A stretch of DNA of 64,000 bases from Coffea arabica. Lineage: Eukaryota > Streptophyta > Magnoliopsida > Gentianales > Rubiaceae. Positions 9,701 through 20,293 of the stretch are shown here, in pieces. The notes beneath the pieces are model-generated. The model was not told the DNA's origin. It searched no databases and saw only the letters and a program-made list of their open reading frames with translations. Location: the NCBI RefSeq assembly GCF_036785885.1, contig NC_092323.1:18050501-18114500 (forward strand), read 5' to 3'. The first letter of the stretch is position 1. Each line of letters starts with the position of its first letter. The position numbers and the translations under genes are program-made.

Positions 9701-10808
9701 TTCGGCTTTTGATTCAGGTTAATATCCTTTTCTTTTCTTTTTTTTCTATTTATTTTTCTATCGAAACCCTAGCCGCCTTTTGATTTAAAAAGAAAAAAAA
9801 ATTTGATTCTTGTTTTTTTTTTTTGATTTTATCACTTGAGTCTAACCTACCCCCTTGATTGATCGAGGTTGGAATTTCTTGGTGTGATTACGCTCTTGAA
9901 AATAGGTTTTTCAAGGGTTTAACTCCCATTAAATTTCTTCCAAGTGAAGTCGTTACCTTGTGTCGAGTCGTCAAAAACAACCAAAAGAAAATGGGATATT
10001 GTTCACGGAGGCACTGCTCATAGGTACTGTTCACTACTGTAGCATACTGTAGCAGTACTGTTCATCCGAATTTTTTTTTCCCCTTGTGTTTGGTTCTTGT
10101 TGTTCTTGCTTCTTGTAGTTGGTTTGGTAATTTCTTGAAGTTCTTGGATTGCATAGTGGGTCCTTGGAAAAAATCTTGATATTTTGAAAACTCTAAAAGT
10201 CATCCTCTTGAATCTTGAAGTGTGGCTACCTTTTTTGGTTCCCAAATCTTGATTGATTTTCAAATCTTGATTGATTTCCAATCAAAGACCCATTCCTACA
10301 TTTTAGCCACCACCTCTCCTACTTTTTAGGATTTTTCTTAGCCCATTCATTTTATCTTTACTTTCGGCCATCTCTTCCTATATTTTAGGGAATTAGCCAC
10401 CACTGGTCACCCCTTTTTAGGAGAACAATTCGGACACACAAAAACAAGAAAAGGCAGCATTGCACTGGATTTGAAAATTGAGAGTGATTTGAAATCTTAT
10501 TTCCACATTCTTGATTTCTAATTCTTGTTAGATTTGGTTCATATTATTAGCTGTCCAAATCCAAAAATACACTTAGGTAACCTTCACAAAATAGCAATTT
10601 GCTTTCCAAAAGTGAATCCAAGAATCAAGCAAACTAAACTTCCAAATTCCAACCAAGTACAATTAGATTGACAAATGGAGCATGTATAATGGTTCGTGTT
10701 CATAATCAAGTTGAGTTGGCGACATGCTTCTTAGATTGCATATATCAAGACATTCTCCGAGTTACTCCTTTGTAAGCAAGCACTCGATTTGAGAACAAAT
10801 CATCTTTC
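9701..10808 (+). other. Non-coding interior of the composite retroelement
   Basis: It is about 1.1 kb of T-rich DNA with no gag or pol similarity in any frame. The longest frames are short and unrecognised. Mobilisation would need proteins from another element. Confidence 0.7.
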
Positions 10809-10821
10809 AGGAGGAGGGGAA
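10809..10821 (+). other. Polypurine tract
   Basis: 'aggaggaggggaa' lies directly before LTR2, as expected for plus-strand priming. Confidence 0.85.
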
Positions 10822-11565
10822 TGATGAGAACATGAAGATTTGGATTCCTTTCAAATCCAAGAAAATTCATTTTACAAGTCTTTACATTCCAATGATAGTT
10901 GATGGTGCAATCGGGCCCGAGAATCATTGAAGATCCAACCCCATGTCATGCTTATTTCTTGTTATCATTTATTTAATTGAGTTTTCAGCAATGTTAGTTG
11001 TTAATTAGAGTTAATTTGAGAGTTAACTAAGTTGTTTGAATTAGGGAATAAAGGCTAAGGTCATGTTGACCATAGTTAAGCCAATTTGAGTTAGTTAGTT
11101 TCATATTCTAGTTGAATTAGAGTTTTAGAAAAGTAATTAATTGCTTCCAAATTTGTTTAGGAAGTTGTGTCAAGTTTGGAAGTCAAGTCAAATAAGGAAA
11201 CTTGTATTGTTTCCAATTTAAATTAGGGTTTTGAGTCTTGTAAGACTATAAATAGCCAACTTTATTTAACTATTCAATATATGATATTGAAGATGAATTA
11301 ATAAAAAGAGAATTGTCTCCTTTTATGGAGTTCCTTAATGGAACTTGAGTTTTTTCTTGAACTGTATCAAGTATTTAGCTTGGATACTTGTGGTGTTCAA
11401 GATAAGATGATTACATCATCTTATTTTTTTTTTCAAGCCAATAACCAATCCACTAGGTTTCTAGAGACAGGTTCTCTTTAGATCTAGCAAGGTAGTTATT
11501 GTTCCATAACCTGATCAAGATAGATTCTTCCGTTGCCTGATCGATTCATTTCTTCAAGACAGGTT
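10822..11565 (+). repeat. LTR2 of the composite, 3' end missing
   Basis: This 744-bp direct copy has its TATA box at about 11246-11255. It stops about 23 bp before the LTR end seen in LTR3, where the sequence turns around into the inverted arm. Confidence 0.85.
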
Positions 11566-11576
11566 TTGGTACCAGA

Positions 11577-12342
11577 TGATACGAACTGGACCCAACAAGA
11601 ACCTGTCTTGAAGAACCGAATCGATCAGGCAGCGGAAGGATCTATCTTGATCAGATTATGGAGCAATAACTACCTTACTAGATCTAAAGAGAACCCGTCT
11701 CTAAAAACCTAGTGGATTGGTTATTGGTTTGAAAAAAAATAAGATGATGTGGTCATCTTACCTTGAACACCACAAGTATCCAAGCTAAATACTTGATACA
11801 GTTCAAGAAAAAAACTCAAGTTCCATCAAGGAACTCCATAAAAGGAGACAACTCTCTTTTTATTAATTCATCTTCAACACCATATATTAAATAGTTAAAT
11901 AAAGTTGGCTATTTATAGTCTTACACGACTCAAAACCCTAATCTAAATTGGAAACAATACAAGTTTCCTTATTTGACTTGACTTCCAAACTTGACACAAC
12001 TTCCTAAACAAATTTGGAAGTAATTAATTACTTTCCTAAAACTCTAATTCAACTAGAATAGGAAACTAACTAACTCACATTGGCTTAACTATGGTCAACA
12101 TGACCTTAGCCTTTATTCCCTAATTCAAACAACTTACTTAACTCTCAAATTAACTCTAATTAACAACTAACATTGCTGAAAACGCAATTAAATAAATGAT
12201 AACAAGAAATAAGCATGACACGGGGTTGGATCTTCAATGATTCTCGAGCCCAATTGCACCATCAACCATCATTGGAATGTGAAGACTTGTAAAATGAATT
12301 TTCTTGGACTTGAAAGAAATCCAAATCTTCATGTTCTCATCA
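11577..12342 (-). repeat. LTR3 of the composite, inverted and complete
   Basis: Read on the minus strand it starts 'TGATGAGAAC' at 12342 and ends 'CGTATCA' at 11577. It is followed by 'TC' and a primer-site remnant 'TGGTACCA' (11574-11567), the same arrangement as after LTR1. Its TATA box is at about 11909-11918. Positions 11600-12342 pair with LTR2. Confidence 0.85.
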
Positions 12343-12347
12343 ATAAC
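12343..12347. repeat. Target-site duplication, right copy (composite retroelement)
   Basis: 'ataac' matches 9123-9127 and abuts the start of the inverted LTR3. Confidence 0.65.
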
Positions 12348-12735
12348 CAAACATTATTTCTACGTATTGCATAGTAGTTCTCTATTTTTCAAATAATCTT
12401 GTTATGTAAGTATGGAGTAGCTATTACTTTTTCATGCGGTCATTCGCACAATATTTGTCAGATTGAAGTACTTTTTGATTACTGAATTGTATTTTACTTG
12501 CATTTCTATTTAGGTTTATAAGAGGGTGAAGAACATGTTTCTATCTTGATCAGAGATGGGCTTAATACAGTGGAGCTTGTGAGGTTATAAAACATGCCTA
12601 ACAAAAAAACCAATGGGGAAGACCTAAGATATTCAAAGTGGCTAGAAAGATCAAGAAATGCAAAATTACAATTAGTGAGTGGAGCAAGAGAGTAAAGAAC
12701 AATGTAGGATTCAAAATCTATCAATTACAAACGCC
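12348..12735. other. Intergenic, possible LINE-derived sequence
   Basis: There is no clear motif. Sequence just upstream of the RNase H relic may belong to the same LINE. Confidence 0.3.
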
Positions 12736-12739
12736 TATA

Positions 12740-13290
12740 TAAGTGGCCAAGAGCTCTAACAGTTTGCACAGAAAATGGTGAAACTACTGGGTTAAAATCC
12801 AGTTTAGTAACAAATATAGAAATGAAGAGATATTTTGATCTAGAAAGCTATGATAAAGTAGGTTTATGTGAAATGAGGTTTCTGTGAAAAGGTAGGCATA
12901 GCTTCGAATGTAGTAGCTGAACTTAGCTGAACTTTGGGCTATGATACATGGTTTGAGACTTGCCTATGCAAAAGGATACAAGAAAGTAGTTTTGGAGTCT
13001 GATTCTAAAACGAGCATCAATCTAGTTCAAGAAGAAGACAACATAAGCATACATTTCAATCTTCTTTCTCAGGTCAAAATGCTACTCGATCAAAATTGGG
13101 TATGTAAGATCTAGCACATTTAGAGAGAGAGAGAGAGAGGAACTACTATATAGACTGGCTAGCAAAGAGAAGCATCAATATGGATACAGATTCTGCTTAT
13201 TACTCAGAACCACTAGATGAACTCAGGCAATTAATAGGAAATGATGTACTGGGAATAACTACCCCACGTTCTGTTAGTGTAAATAGATGC
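12740..13290 (+). pseudogene. LINE (L1-type) RNase H domain relic
   Basis: Conceptual translation with frame changes gives the plant LINE C-terminal RNase H pattern: 'KVGIASNVVAEL', 'ELWAMIHGLRLAYAKGYKK', 'VVLESDSKTSINLVQ', then 'DWLAK' and 'LLGITTPRSV'-like residues ending near 13290. The frame is broken by a tandem duplication of 'agctgaactt' near 12918-12937 and by stops near 13110-13125 beside a GA repeat. It is a dead fragment. The match is to the RVT_3 type RNase H at the end of plant L1 ORF2. Confidence 0.72.
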
Positions 13291-13309
13291 TAGGCTAGTT
13301 TAGCCTCCC

Positions 13310-13690
13310 CAAGAGCCAAAAAAATACTGCAAAGTGTTATTGCTAGAAGGAAAAGGAAAAGAATCACTAGTGTGCAAGAAATGAATAGAGAGTAGTGTAA
13401 TTTTTGAGTAGGATATCGTAAGAGAGATATGTGACTTTTACGAGAACATCTACACAACATCACTGCCATGTGATTTTAAGGAGGTGCTAAATGATGTCTT
13501 TCATACAATCTCAAGACAAATGAAAGAAACATTGATAGAACAATGAAATAGAATGAAGATAGAGTGGGCCGGTTTTAATGCATCATAGCAAGGAGCTAGC
13601 ATGGGGATGTCTCCTTTCTTTTTTAAAAAATTCTAGCGTACAATTAGTAAGGATGTATGGATGCAATTCATAGCCTTGTATTCTTGATGT
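13310..13690 (+). pseudogene. LINE (L1-type) pre-RT and RT N-terminal relic
   Basis: Broken frames give 'SVIARRKRKRITSVQEMN', 'FYENIYTTSLPCDFKEV', 'ISRQMKETL' and 'GMSPFFFKKF', then 'ISKDVW'. These follow the order of the region between endonuclease and RT in plant L1 ORF2 ('RRKRNRI..L', 'YY..L', 'M...L', 'PDGM..FF.K.W'). Stops and frame changes are frequent. The RNase H fragment lies upstream of this one, opposite to the intact LINE order, so the two pieces come from different insertions or a rearrangement. Confidence 0.6.
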
Positions 13691-13919
13691 TTCAAAATGA
13701 AATTTTTGATCACTTCAATTCCTAAATTAGATGCTTTAGCCTAGTGAGCTGCAAATCCATTTGTTTGTGTGATTTTATATCAAAAAAATTTATTTCCAAA
13801 CTAGGATTAAAATTATTCTTTCTAAACATGGTTAGGTAAAGAATTTTTCTAGAGTTAAACTACAAACAAATAATTAACATATTACATTACTATAATTAAT
13901 AAATAACATATTACATTGC

Positions 13920-14527
13920 TAGATTGGACTGGCTCAATAACTTTTTAAAATAGAATTACTGGTTCAAAATGATTAATCGAAAGCTATCAATAGCCTAACG
14001 GGTCCAAGCATATATATCACTTCATTTCCCATCTTTCTACCAATGTATGATTTCAAATATGAGGTTTCAATACTCACGCCCCTCTTATGACTTTTGCATT
14101 CTCGCAAAATCCTATAGTAATTCAAACTATTCACTCATTCGTTCATGAATTCTAGAGGTGGCTTGTAAGGAATTTAGAGGTAACCTCTGTCCGACATATG
14201 ATACTTAGCTCCTTAGGTTCTAGAGATGGCCCTCATTGAGCATGGCACTTAGCCCCATATAGCAATTAACTCCTTGCACTCCATTGCATAGTTGGAACCA
14301 TAATACCACTTGACTCCAAACTTACCTGCACAAAAACCATACAAACTTTGCTCTGATACTATTTGTAACCCCCGGATCCACTAGGTTGGCCAAATAACTT
14401 TTTGAACTAAAATTATGAGGTCAAAATAATTAATTCAAAGTTATCAACAACCCAAGGAACCTGGGCATATATATCACTTAATTTTTCATCTTCCCATTGA
14501 TTGGGATTTCGGATATGGGGTCTCACA
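13920..14527 (-). mobile_element. TRIM retroelement, copy 1
   Basis: On the minus strand it has a 5' LTR (14527-14364, 164 bp, starting 'TGTGAGACC' and ending 'GTTACA'), a primer site (about 14360-14351, 'AGTATCAGAG'), a short non-coding interior, a polypurine tract (14088-14077, 'ATAAGAGGGGCG') and a 3' LTR (14076 to about 13920, diverged). It matches the element at 34478-35083 over the LTR end, the primer site and the interior. It has no coding capacity. The left boundary is approximate and no target duplication was confirmed. Confidence 0.75.
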
Positions 14528-14818
14528 TTTCTTTTTTCTTGAAAGGCTTTGTTTGGCTCAAGAGCATGTGAGATATAACGAACCAAATCATAGAGAAAAG
14601 TGAAACCAAGTATTGCAAAATCGTTAACAAATTTTAGATAAGAATTATAAAATGAGATATGAATTACCTTGCACTTGATTTGTTGTTTCTTGAGGAATTG
14701 TCATCTTTTTTTAAAAAAAGTTTCTAGCAGTGGAAGAATAGAATTTAGAACCAGGGAGGGAATAAGGGATTTTATTTCATTATTCAGCTAAAATAAATCA
14801 TTATCTTTTTTTAACTAA

Positions 14819-15114
14819 GGGTGCGTTTGGTAAAACTAAAGTTTGAAAATTGAAAATTGAAAATTGAAATTTGAATCCACGGAGTTATTCAACTGAATTG
14901 TTAAATACTAAATCTGATACATTTCATTAGAGTGTACATCACATTAAGTAATAAGTGAATTGTTTATCACTAATTTTTTGGAGTAAGTTTTGTCCAGAAA
15001 AATTTAGTGTCATTTAATTAATTTAGATATTCAATTTTTTGTTGTCAATGCATCTAAACATGTTAATCTGAATACAATAAATTTAAGTACTGAATTGGAT
15101 TATCAAACAGATCC
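14819..15114. mobile_element. Tourist-like (PIF/Harbinger-type) MITE
   Basis: This 296-bp non-coding unit has imperfect terminal inverted repeats: 'gggtgcgtttggtaa' at the left and, read inverted, 'ggatctgtttgataa' at the right. It is flanked on both sides by 'TAA' (14816-14818 and 15115-15117), the 3-bp target of this superfamily. Confidence 0.6.
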
Positions 15115-15818
15115 TAAACCCAGTAGCATCCTGGCATTCTAGTTGTTTCTTCAGACAATGAAACAAGTTCCTCCAGAGATTTCGCCATCTATGGTATGAT
15201 CCTTTTAGTGTATTGTGTCCCAATTTCACATCCATCCATGGTATGTTCTTTTCAATCTACTGTGCCACCTGTGATCATACCAAAGTCTTTTTGTCTAAAG
15301 AAACAACTAGATCACCTGTGGTGTTTTTGTGAATTTCCTTCCGGATCCATCTTCTATGAGTGTTTAGGGCTTGAGGGTTTTGGATTTGAGTTCATGGGCT
15401 CCTTATGACAATTATTATCATCTGATAGCACTTTATCTAATATTTACTCTTGGGCTAAGGTCTGTTTCACAATGTTTTTGGTAGTTATGGATAAAGGAAT
15501 TTTATTTGACCTCTTAGCTAACATCCAATGTAACTACCCAACATGGTCCTTATGTACAAGGGATAAATTGGTTGCCAACCTAATATTTACGAGTGTTTTG
15601 AAAATCAAACTAAATCAATTGATTTGACTGGTTGAACAACGAATCAGTTATGATACCAGTTAGATTCTCTATCAAACCTCGAAAGTCAATTGAACCAATT
15701 AAATTTAGTCAAGAATCAATTAAGCTTGTCAAAATTGATGAAAATCAAATAGTTCAAATAATTTCACTAATTTTGTTCTTTTTTTAATATTTTTGTTTCA
15801 CCCAAGTTAGAGTAAATA
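15115..15818. other. Intergenic
   Basis: No gene is supported. A 70-codon frame at 15196-15408 is unrecognised. Sequence near 15600-15700 ('gttttgaaaatcaaac..') vaguely resembles the ends of the hAT-type family at 39257 but is too degraded to call. Confidence 0.35.
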
Positions 15819-16179
15819 GCAAAAATGGTCACTAAAATATTTAAAATAGCACAATTTGGTCACTTAACTTTTTTGACCAAAAACGTCACTCAATTCATTC
15901 AAATGATATTTGGGTCATTTCATCAATTTTAACTGCTAAACCAACTAGAAAGAACAACACTTAATGTGTCAATGTAGGTTATTTGGAACAAAAATTATTG
16001 GTGCACAAATTTTTTTCAAAAAACACCCCAAACCTCAGGGATTGATACATATTTTGGCCAAATGTCAAATGAAATAAATGTAATTTACCCAAAAAAGAGC
16101 CCCACTAGCACCATCACCTCTTTCTGCTTCTCCACCATCACTCTTCCACCACCTAACCCAACCTCCTCCTTCCCACGTA

Positions 16180-17060
16180 TAGGGATGGTAGCAGGTCAAA
16201 TATTCTCAAAAATCCCTCTTGCCAAACTCAAACCCGCATATCTAAATTTTTTACCAAACACTATCGGATAACCCTATAGATTTTAACTTCTATTACTGAA
16301 TCCTGTCACTCTTGAGTTCAAATTATTTATCAGGTACCCTTTACCCGCTAATTTAAATGCTTCAAAAAAAGTAATTAATTATTATCAAACTAAAATTAAT
16401 AGATACATAATGTTAAAATCAATACATTATGGTAAATTCTAATCTTTTGTAGAGTCATACAACCTACAAGAGAGGAATTCATCGTTTTATGAAGGGTAAA
16501 ATGCTGCACCGGATCTTCTCTCACACTCTTTGTGCCACTCTCTATTCCACTTTTTAGTATATTACTATTTCTCTTTTATAAATATCATAATTTAATTCTT
16601 TTTTGTTTTCTTAAAATTTAACAGCTATTAACTGAGTAAAAAATAAATACAACAGTCTCAAAAAATAAGATATAATAGAAAATTTTAAAATATAGCAAAT
16701 TTTCATTAAAAAATCTCATTTTTGTGTATTTTGATATTTTGAGTTTGTTAAATTTTGTCTATTACTCTACAAATAGTTGTTGGATTTTAAGAAAATAAAA
16801 AATAATTAAAATACGATATTTATAAAGGAGAAATAGCGATTTAATAAAAAGTAGGATAGAGACTGGCATAGGGAGTGAAACAGAAAATCCATTATTGTAA
16901 TTTACATATGTATGTGTGTGTGTGCGCATCAAATTATCCATCAGTTGTCCTTTATCAAATACCAAATCCTAGCGGATTACCCGTCAATCATCTAATCGGA
17001 TTAACCATCGAGCCAAGTACCCACGGGTATCAAATTTTATCCTACCTATTGCCATCCCTA
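16180..17060. mobile_element. hAT-type non-autonomous element
   Basis: The left end 'tagggatggtagcaggt' and the inverted right end 'tagggatggcaataggt' match. The flanks 'cccacgta' (16172-16179) and 'cccatgta' (17061-17068) form an 8-bp target duplication with one mismatch, the hAT signature. No transposase is encoded. Confidence 0.7.
16511..16890. mobile_element. Foldback MITE nested in the hAT-type element
   Basis: The two ends are inverted copies over about 90 bp (for example 'ctatttctcttttataaata' against 'tatttataaaggagaaatag'). It is about 380 bp long and non-coding. Confidence 0.6.
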
Positions 17061-17097
17061 CCCATGTATCCCTACTACTATGGTCTCACACCACCAT

Positions 17098-17420
17098 TAC
17101 CCTTATTCCTTCTCTCTTTTGTCCTCTCTCTTACCTTATTTTCTCTTCCCTCGTTTTCTCCTCCCTCTTTTATCCATCTCTTCCATGACTATATTTGGTC
17201 ATAACTATATCATGACTATATCGGATCATAACTAGATCTAGTCATGGATCACGGATGCCTTGCTATATGGTCACGGAAAAGGTGTTAAAAGAGAGAGGTA
17301 AGGAAGAGAAAGTAGAGGGAAGAGAAGAGGGAGGGAAAGAGGTTTGGGATAGGAGGGGGAGGAAAAAATGAAAGATGAGAGAAGAAGTAGTCGGAATGAA
17401 GAGAAAGGGTGAAAAAAGTG
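17098..17420. repeat. Pyrimidine/purine foldback (copy 1)
   Basis: A pyrimidine-rich tract (about 17098-17175) is followed by a short unit with 'gactatat..' repeats and 'ctagatctagtcatgg', then a purine-rich tract (about 17285-17420). The two arms are roughly complementary. The same plan occurs at 40485 and 41885. Confidence 0.5.
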
Positions 17421-17692
17421 GCAAGAGTGGGGTTAAGGGGTGCTGATGGGATGGGAAAGGTCGAGAGAGCAATTAGGTGGCACATTTGCGACAAAAAGTT
17501 TAGGCCAATCAATTTTTTAAAATTTTTTGGCCCTTGAAAACCTACCCTAGCAGGTCAAGCATGCTTCTTTTTGATGCATTTAGTAGAGGATAAGCCAAAA
17601 GGTTCATTTTAAAGAATTAAGCAATCTTTTTGGGGAAAAAAAGTAAGTGACCAAATCGTACTGTTTTAAATAGTTTAGTGACTATTTTAATC

Positions 17693-19130
17693 GATAGATG
17701 TCGAGCCTGTACAATTTAAAATACCTATTCAATAAAAATACAAATTTTGTATATAGCAGTGAGTACGGTCGAATTCACAGGGATTGGAGAAAATTTGTTT
17801 CTTTTAGAGCCTAGAGGAAGGGGGATTTTTATAAAAATGAGAATAATTAAACAACCCAAATAAAAAGGCCTAACTAATAATTTATTAAAAATGAAACAAT
17901 AATAAATAAACTCTAGCCAAGAAATAATTTCGGAGATGGTTCACTCAATTGATCATTGATGCAATCATAATATTATTTACTCACTCATAAACAAATTATA
18001 ACTGTCAAACAAGCAATAATAATCAATTTCTCCTTACTGTATTGGTGATTAAGGTGCGCCAGTTAACCACTACTCTAATCAAGAACTAACTCTAGGTACG
18101 ACGTTAGAGTTCAATTCCTCAATTGCTTTAAGAATTAGAGAAGTTATGTTTTAACCAAATAACACGCTACGAGAATTATTTTAAATTAGCTCATATGTCC
18201 TCTGAAACAAATCCAATCATGTCAGTTATCACTATTTTAAAGTAATTAAATAATTACGAATTTAACTAATCTAATTAGTTTTAGGTTATTAGATTGAACT
18301 AAATATCGGGAGCCCTTGATATTCAAGCAAAATAATAACTATAAGAAAGTAAATCCAAGAACATACGAATACCAATAAATAAAATAAATAAATATAATCT
18401 ATTCGATCTCATAATTTAAGCTGAACCAAATCCTCTGTTGTTTCTTGACTAGAATGAGAAATTAGTTCATCTCTGTTGAAGAAATCCCGCGCAAATTAGT
18501 CGAATTAATTGATATGACTATCCTCCAAAAATGAGATAAAGTATCACAAGAAAGAAAAGAAGAAAGAACGTTGGTTCTTGTTTCTTTCCAAAAAAAAAAG
18601 ATACCTCTTGATGTTCCGAGAAAGAAAAGATAAAGAAACAAAAATATGCCTCCTTGTTCCGTTTCCTACTACTACCAAACTACTACTACTTCTCAATGAA
18701 ATCAATTGACAACAAGTCATATCTCTTATCCGATAAAAAAGAAAAGTACTAATAGATAAATAGACTAATATCCTAGTAGGAGTAGACGACTCTCCATCCG
18801 ATGGAACATCTGATTCTTGCAACTAATTCGGAACTTGGGGATCACATACCAAACCTTGAGCTTCCCAGATCTGCAGAGTTATACTTCCACATGCCCACAC
18901 TAAACAGCATAAAAGTCTAGTGAAAATCACGTCTTTAATCCCCTTTTTGCTCCAAATTTCTATGACCAACACCAATTATCAAAAATAAGTAGAATCTACC
19001 AATTAACGCAATATTTGGTAAAATAAAAGAGGGAAACAATCATAAAATTAATAACAAAAATGCAACCTATCATTAATCATTTACTCTCCAAATTATTCAA
19101 TACTGAAATAAATTTAAAACGATTAACATT
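17693..19130 (+). other. Probable non-coding part of a Ty3/gypsy (Tat/LARD-like) element
   Basis: The motif 'agtgagtacggtcgaattca' near 17758, followed by T/A-rich text with 'tcaatt', 'cgccagttaaccactactc' and 'gggagcccttgatattc', resembles the long untranslated region found in Tat/Ogre-type and LARD elements. No LTR was identified. This is a recollection-based, weak call. Confidence 0.35.
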
Positions 19131-20195
19131 TGAACTGGGGTTGAACCGTCTACTAGAAGTTGATCCGGTTCACTCTTGGATCCGAGTTAGAAACATTGGT
19201 TTTTACTAGGCATTCAAAATCAATACTTTGATGATTTATATGCTAAAAGCCACAAATTTCTTGTCTTCCTGTAATACCACTATACTACTAAAACAACTAT
19301 TAACCAATGCTAATAATATTAATATTTAATACTAAATTTACATTCATCCAAAATCTCGACACAAATATACTGAACATTCTCATCGGCTAAGTACAAATTT
19401 TTAACCACTCCTTTGAAGTTCTTAATAATCGAATTCAATTAGTCAAATTCAATTATTTTTATACCAGAAAAGTTTAAAAAATAATGTGTAAGCTAGTAAG
19501 TACAATATGAATCGTGTGTGTAGATGTAGTACAAGATTCTCTTAAATTTGAAAGCAAATCTTTTACTTAAGATATGTACAAATACTAAAAGGATTTTTGT
19601 GAAATCTACGCAAACTCAATTAAATAAACAAAAATCCACGATTATCTACCCTTAACTTGATAAACAGTTACTATTGTTAGCAAAATACCATCCTTACTTC
19701 CCCTATTAAATTTGCATATACGATTTGTTTAATCTTGACACAGCAATAACCTCAAGTTGAAAATACAACAATATAATCTTGATTTTAAAACCTCCTAACT
19801 TAGTCATGGGAATATGTTGAGATAAAATTAAATCCTCCGTCAACCGCTCACTTTCTTGGAGGATAAAAAATAACACTTGATAAGGACCCAATCTCTCCAA
19901 ATATTAATTTGGTTCACACCTTCTTCAACTTTTATTTGGGTTCAAGGCATCCAAATTGGACTTTAGGTTCATGACATAACGCATGAATTCCAATGGCTCT
20001 GCCTAAGGAACACTGTACTTGTAGTTCAAGTTTCAATTATCAGATTGCAAAACCTCTTGTTTGCTTGTTAAAAGGAGCTCATCCTAGACATGAATCCAAG
20101 CAGAATAACTCGTCCAAAAGTGTGTTAAATATGAAATGCAAAAGATTCCTTAAAGTTCCAAGATTGCAGGAATGTTTGCACTAAGTCAATTTAAA
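19131..20195. other. Intergenic
   Basis: No gene or RNA is supported. The 63-codon frame at 19993-20184 is unrecognised. Confidence 0.35.
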
Positions 20196-20293
20196 ATGGG
20201 GCGGGGAGAATTGAGTTGCACGGTAAGACGGAAGGGATTGTAAGTAGAAAGTTCTGAATTCAAAACCTCCTATTTAACAAAAAAAAAAAAAAA
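20196..20293 (+). mobile_element. tRNA-derived SINE, degenerate copy
   Basis: 'ggaagggattgtaagtagaa' followed by a weak B-box-like 'gttctgaattcaaaacc' and a poly(A) tail matches the SINE family seen inverted at 47442 and 59979. Confidence 0.5.

Larger units (their letters stand above)
9128..12342. mobile_element. Composite non-coding retroelement with a terminal inverted LTR
   Basis: In order it contains LTR1 (9128-9686, plus), a primer site (9689-9700), a non-coding interior (9701-10808), a polypurine tract (10809-10821), LTR2 (10822-11565, plus), a 34-bp spacer (11566-11599), and LTR3 on the minus strand (inverted arm 11600-12342; complete LTR 11577-12342). Both outer ends are LTR start sequences ('TGATGAGAAC') and both abut the 5-mer 'ataac'. 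A normal insertion would have an LTR start at one end and an LTR end at the other. There are no gag or pol frames, so it is a non-autonomous TRIM/LARD-like unit. LTR2 and LTR3 share a long 3' part and a 9-bp insert that LTR1 lacks. Confidence 0.8.
15819..17692. mobile_element. TIR element, about 1.9 kb, non-coding, host of nested insertions
   Basis: The ends are inverted copies of about 55 bp: left 'aaaatggtcactaaaat' then 'atttggtcactta', right 'taagtgaccaaat' then 'tttagtgactatttt'. The interior has no transposase. It contains a hAT-like element at 16180-17060 and a foldback MITE inside that. The superfamily is not settled; a CACTA..TAGTG motif sits within the repeats, but similarity extends outside it. 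Confidence 0.6.

Noticed and set aside
10018..10281. 87-codon minus-strand frame in the composite element interior
   Set aside because: It is Asn/Lys-rich chance coding with no gag or pol similarity.
15827..17684. CACTA..TAGTG ends suggesting a CACTA transposon
   Set aside because: Inverted similarity continues outside the CACTA word and no matching 3-bp duplication flanks it, so the superfamily is left open.
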